A stretch of 64,000 bases of DNA from positions 1,548,344,868-1,548,408,867 of the forward strand of contig OY728122.1 in assembly GCA_963277665.1 (NCBI GenBank), in the 5' to 3' direction. Positions 61,476 to 64,000 of the stretch are shown here, one piece after another. This DNA comes from Viscum album (taxonomy: Eukaryota > Streptophyta > Magnoliopsida > Santalales > Viscaceae). The notes beneath the pieces were generated by a model. That model made no database searches, was not told the DNA's origin, and saw nothing but the letters and a program-made list of their open reading frames with translations. The position numbers were made by a program, and so were the translations under genes. Numbering within the stretch: position 1 is the stretch's first letter; each line of letters starts with the position of its first letter.

Positions 61476-61641
61476 GTAATTCCTTTTTGCAATAGTTTCC
61501 TTTGAATATTTTATTTACGGGGCCTATGATGACATGTTATTGTTGATTTTTTGATAATGTTATTGATAAAATATTTTAATTGTGAAGTTTTTTGGTTGCA
61601 TATTCTTAAACATTTTTGGATGGTTTGGTGTTGTAGATGAG

Positions 61642-61724
61642 AATGAAGCATGCTTTCTTCTACAATTTAGATGGTGGTATTCCACTACGTTGGGAAAATT
61701 TTTCTAGAGAGTGTACAGGATTGG
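61642..61724 (+). pseudogene. Exon-like segment 3 of an unidentified gene
   Basis: Taken from the acceptor GATGAG to the donor GTGAGT, it continues segment 2 in phase with QMKHAFFYNLDGGIPLRWEN and then FSRECTGLG. The more obvious acceptor TTGTAG four to five bases upstream would put a stop in frame, so the splice site is uncertain. Further on, 61925-62071 is open and reads LVDEGIQQLKRQKHQLYYYS, then GNPAELDVVVVESD, possibly another exon. Family unknown. Confidence 0.4.
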
Positions 61725-62399
61725 GTGAGTTGTACAATATGATTGTGAAATGGCCAGTTCTATATAGTCCCTGATTGATGGAGAGGGTAATTAAATTTCA
61801 TCTGGTGATATTGGTAAAAAAGTATTCACATGTGTTTTTTCATGGAATTTGAGTTTTGTCTAATTTCACTTGCATATATCTTTTTATCAAGCTATGAATT
61901 ACCCAATTAATCATGTGGGAGTAGATGATAATGTTGGAACAAATTATAGAATATGTAACTTATTCATTGGTGGATGAAGGGATCCAGCAGCTAAAGCGAC
62001 AAAAACATCAACTCTATTATTATTCGGGAAATCCAGCTGAACTTGATGTGGTTGTTGTAGAGAGTGATTAAATTGCAGAGGAAATAAAGTTACTCTTCAT
62101 TTTCTTCCCCTTACGTTCCATTTTTTTAGATTCAGTACCTTTACATAGACTTTCTAATCCCCACACATCCATTTTGTTTTTAGTTTGGTGAGACAGCCTT
62201 AGAAATAGAAGAGAAGGGTAAGATCTTGATCATCATTATGTCCAGATACACCAATAGGATTATTGTCGATGCCAGTGTGATGTTAGGATTTTGCAGTTTC
62301 AGACTCATCGTAAGTGGTACACATAGGGGGTTTTGGGTCATTAGATGATAGATCACTACAAGTGGTCTTACAAAAATTATGGATTCTCTTATAATGAAT

Positions 62400-64000
62400 C
62401 ACGTGGTTTGTCCTCTAAACTATATCATTAATGATTATGGGATTTTAATAAACTTATTCAACATAGGGATGACTTGTCTATACTAATTCCATTAATTCAA
62501 ATTTTTTATTTCTGTAATTGTAGTTAATATTTGTATGAATAAGATAACATATATAGTTATTTTTGGGGACCTTACTTCAAATTTCATTTTTTTACAGGTT
62601 GTTTCTTCTGATGAAACCTCCATACTATTTGTTTTAAGTACCCTTAAAATTTCATCTACATACCCAATGGTATGAAATATATAATTTCCTGTATTTTTAA
62701 ATTATATATTGATAACTAATGTTTTATGCAGTTGTTTTTTTAAATAGATTTATATTTATTAATATTTTTTCACTCCACTTCATATCTATTATATATATTA
62801 TATGATTGGAATTCTCCACCCACATGTCGCCACTAAATTCATCTTACTTACATGGAAATCTATATGTTATAAAATAAGTGTTGGATTGGTTAACTCTTTT
62901 CTCATCACAAAAAAAATTCTTTCATTTTTTAAATTGATTTTTGAAAATTCTTCAAATATATTAATAGTAAAAGCCCTTGAAAAGTATTCTCTCTCAATCC
63001 TTACAGAAATTGTACATTGTTTTCCATCTATTAACTTTGAATTAATTTAGAGTCTACTCTATTATTCAAACAGTAGAGGTAAATTGAGATAATCATATAA
63101 AATTTTGGAGGACAAGAACCACTAAGTAATTTTTTTGTTGTATCATATTAACATGGTTCCTTGTCTGATGATTTTTTGATCTAAAATACCATTGAGAAAA
63201 ATACCGTTGCATTTTTTTAGTTTCCAAATCTCTGAGAATTTTTTACTTTATTTCTCAAATTAAACGGTTATTTTTTTACATATATAACAATTTTTATTCT
63301 ATATAACATTGAGGTATAATGATGCGACTATCAACAAAAATGTGAAAATCATTTTTTTTCAACAAAACATGTCTACAAATAAAAACCCCTATTGATTTTA
63401 TCATTTAAAATAAGGCTGCTTTTCCATGTTTCAACCCATTATTATTGATTTATATTATCATTTATGATTATCCTACTATATAAATCATACTATTCATTTA
63501 GTGTGTGGATTTGAATCAAATAATCTACCCAGTTCCCTTTTCTAAATGTTCTCACTTTATATGGATTAAATCATCTGCATCATTCAACTTCGATTTTTTA
63601 TTCACTGATGAATAACCTGCTGTTGTATTAGTATCTTCCCCATTTTCAAGTGATTAAGATAAAAACACTAGTATATACACCTAATAATATAATATAATTC
63701 ACATTAAAAATATATGTGACTCCTCTAATGAAACATCTCTCCATTGTTGATACTCAACAGAATACTGATTTGTATGGTTTTCTTTCCACTCAATCCAGGC
63801 TAAAATTTTAGAGATACCTCTATGTTGATATTGATACTCTAATATGGACTCCCATATCCATTGGTATGTTCAATTATAGGTATTATTATAGATAACCATG
63901 TGATGGAAACCCTACTATTCACTTATGGTTGCAGATGTTCAAAATTCTTTTTCTCTCTCCCTAACATTTTATGTTGTTATGGAGAACCAAGAAGTGTAGA
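62400..64000. other. AT-rich sequence to the window end, no genes seen
   Basis: The open stretch 62802-63050 is Lys/Ile/Leu/Ser-rich and has no known motif. No LTR, coding domain or RNA gene could be identified. It may include introns or the 3' flank of the gene-like block to its left. Confidence 0.5.

Overview
This window looks like intergenic nuclear DNA from a seed plant with a large, repeat-rich and very AT-rich genome. It is almost entirely made of old, stop-ridden LTR retrotransposons. The lineage evidence is Ty3/gypsy reverse transcriptase, RNase H and integrase remnants of two plant clades: Athila-type (non-chromovirus) and Tekay/Del-type (chromovirus with a C-terminal chromodomain). 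No bacterial gene organisation, rRNA, tRNA or CRISPR array was seen. The species cannot be assigned. Very low GC with CpG-poor retroelements fits long-term loss of methylated cytosine and recalls low-GC gymnosperms, but that is only an inference.

Layout. (1) 1-3317: an LTR on the minus strand, cut by the left window edge, whose 5' end lies at 3317 inside an Athila reverse transcriptase. (2) 3318 to about 24930: an Athila tandem array on the plus strand. Three internal regions and a fourth fragment are separated by single shared LTRs of about 0.8 kb (8095-8898, 17053-17863, 23581-24411). The first internal region is cut at its RT, the second keeps gag-PR-RT-RNase H-IN, and the third has lost gag by an internal deletion. 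(3) About 24933-27526: a second minus-strand LTR related to 1-3317, with a polypurine-like tract just beyond it. (4) 28337-50641: a Tekay-type element on the plus strand with 3.1-kb LTRs. Its 3' LTR is split by (5) 38717-49730, a second complete Tekay-type element with 3.1-kb LTRs. (6) 50648 to about 53935: LTR-like sequence, probably minus strand. (7) To 59.8 kb: AT-rich DNA with one degenerate minisatellite. (8) About 59.8-62.4 kb: a GC-richer, host-gene-like block with TTAGGGTTT boxes and three short exon-like segments that stay in one reading phase across plausible splice sites. (9) AT-rich DNA to the end.

Nothing here appears to encode a working pathway. Every retroelement protein is broken, several have lost catalytic residues, and the order of events can be read from the nesting: the element at 38.7-49.7 kb is younger than the one at 28.3-50.6 kb, and the left minus-strand LTR is younger than the Athila copy it interrupts. 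The most interesting structures are the LTR-sharing Athila array, the minisatellites inside LTRs (copy number differs between the two LTRs of one element), the GC-rich islands inside the youngest element's LTRs, and the exon-like block near the right end. Boundaries of decayed domains are by-eye estimates, usually within 20-100 bases. LTR starts and PBS positions are more exact.
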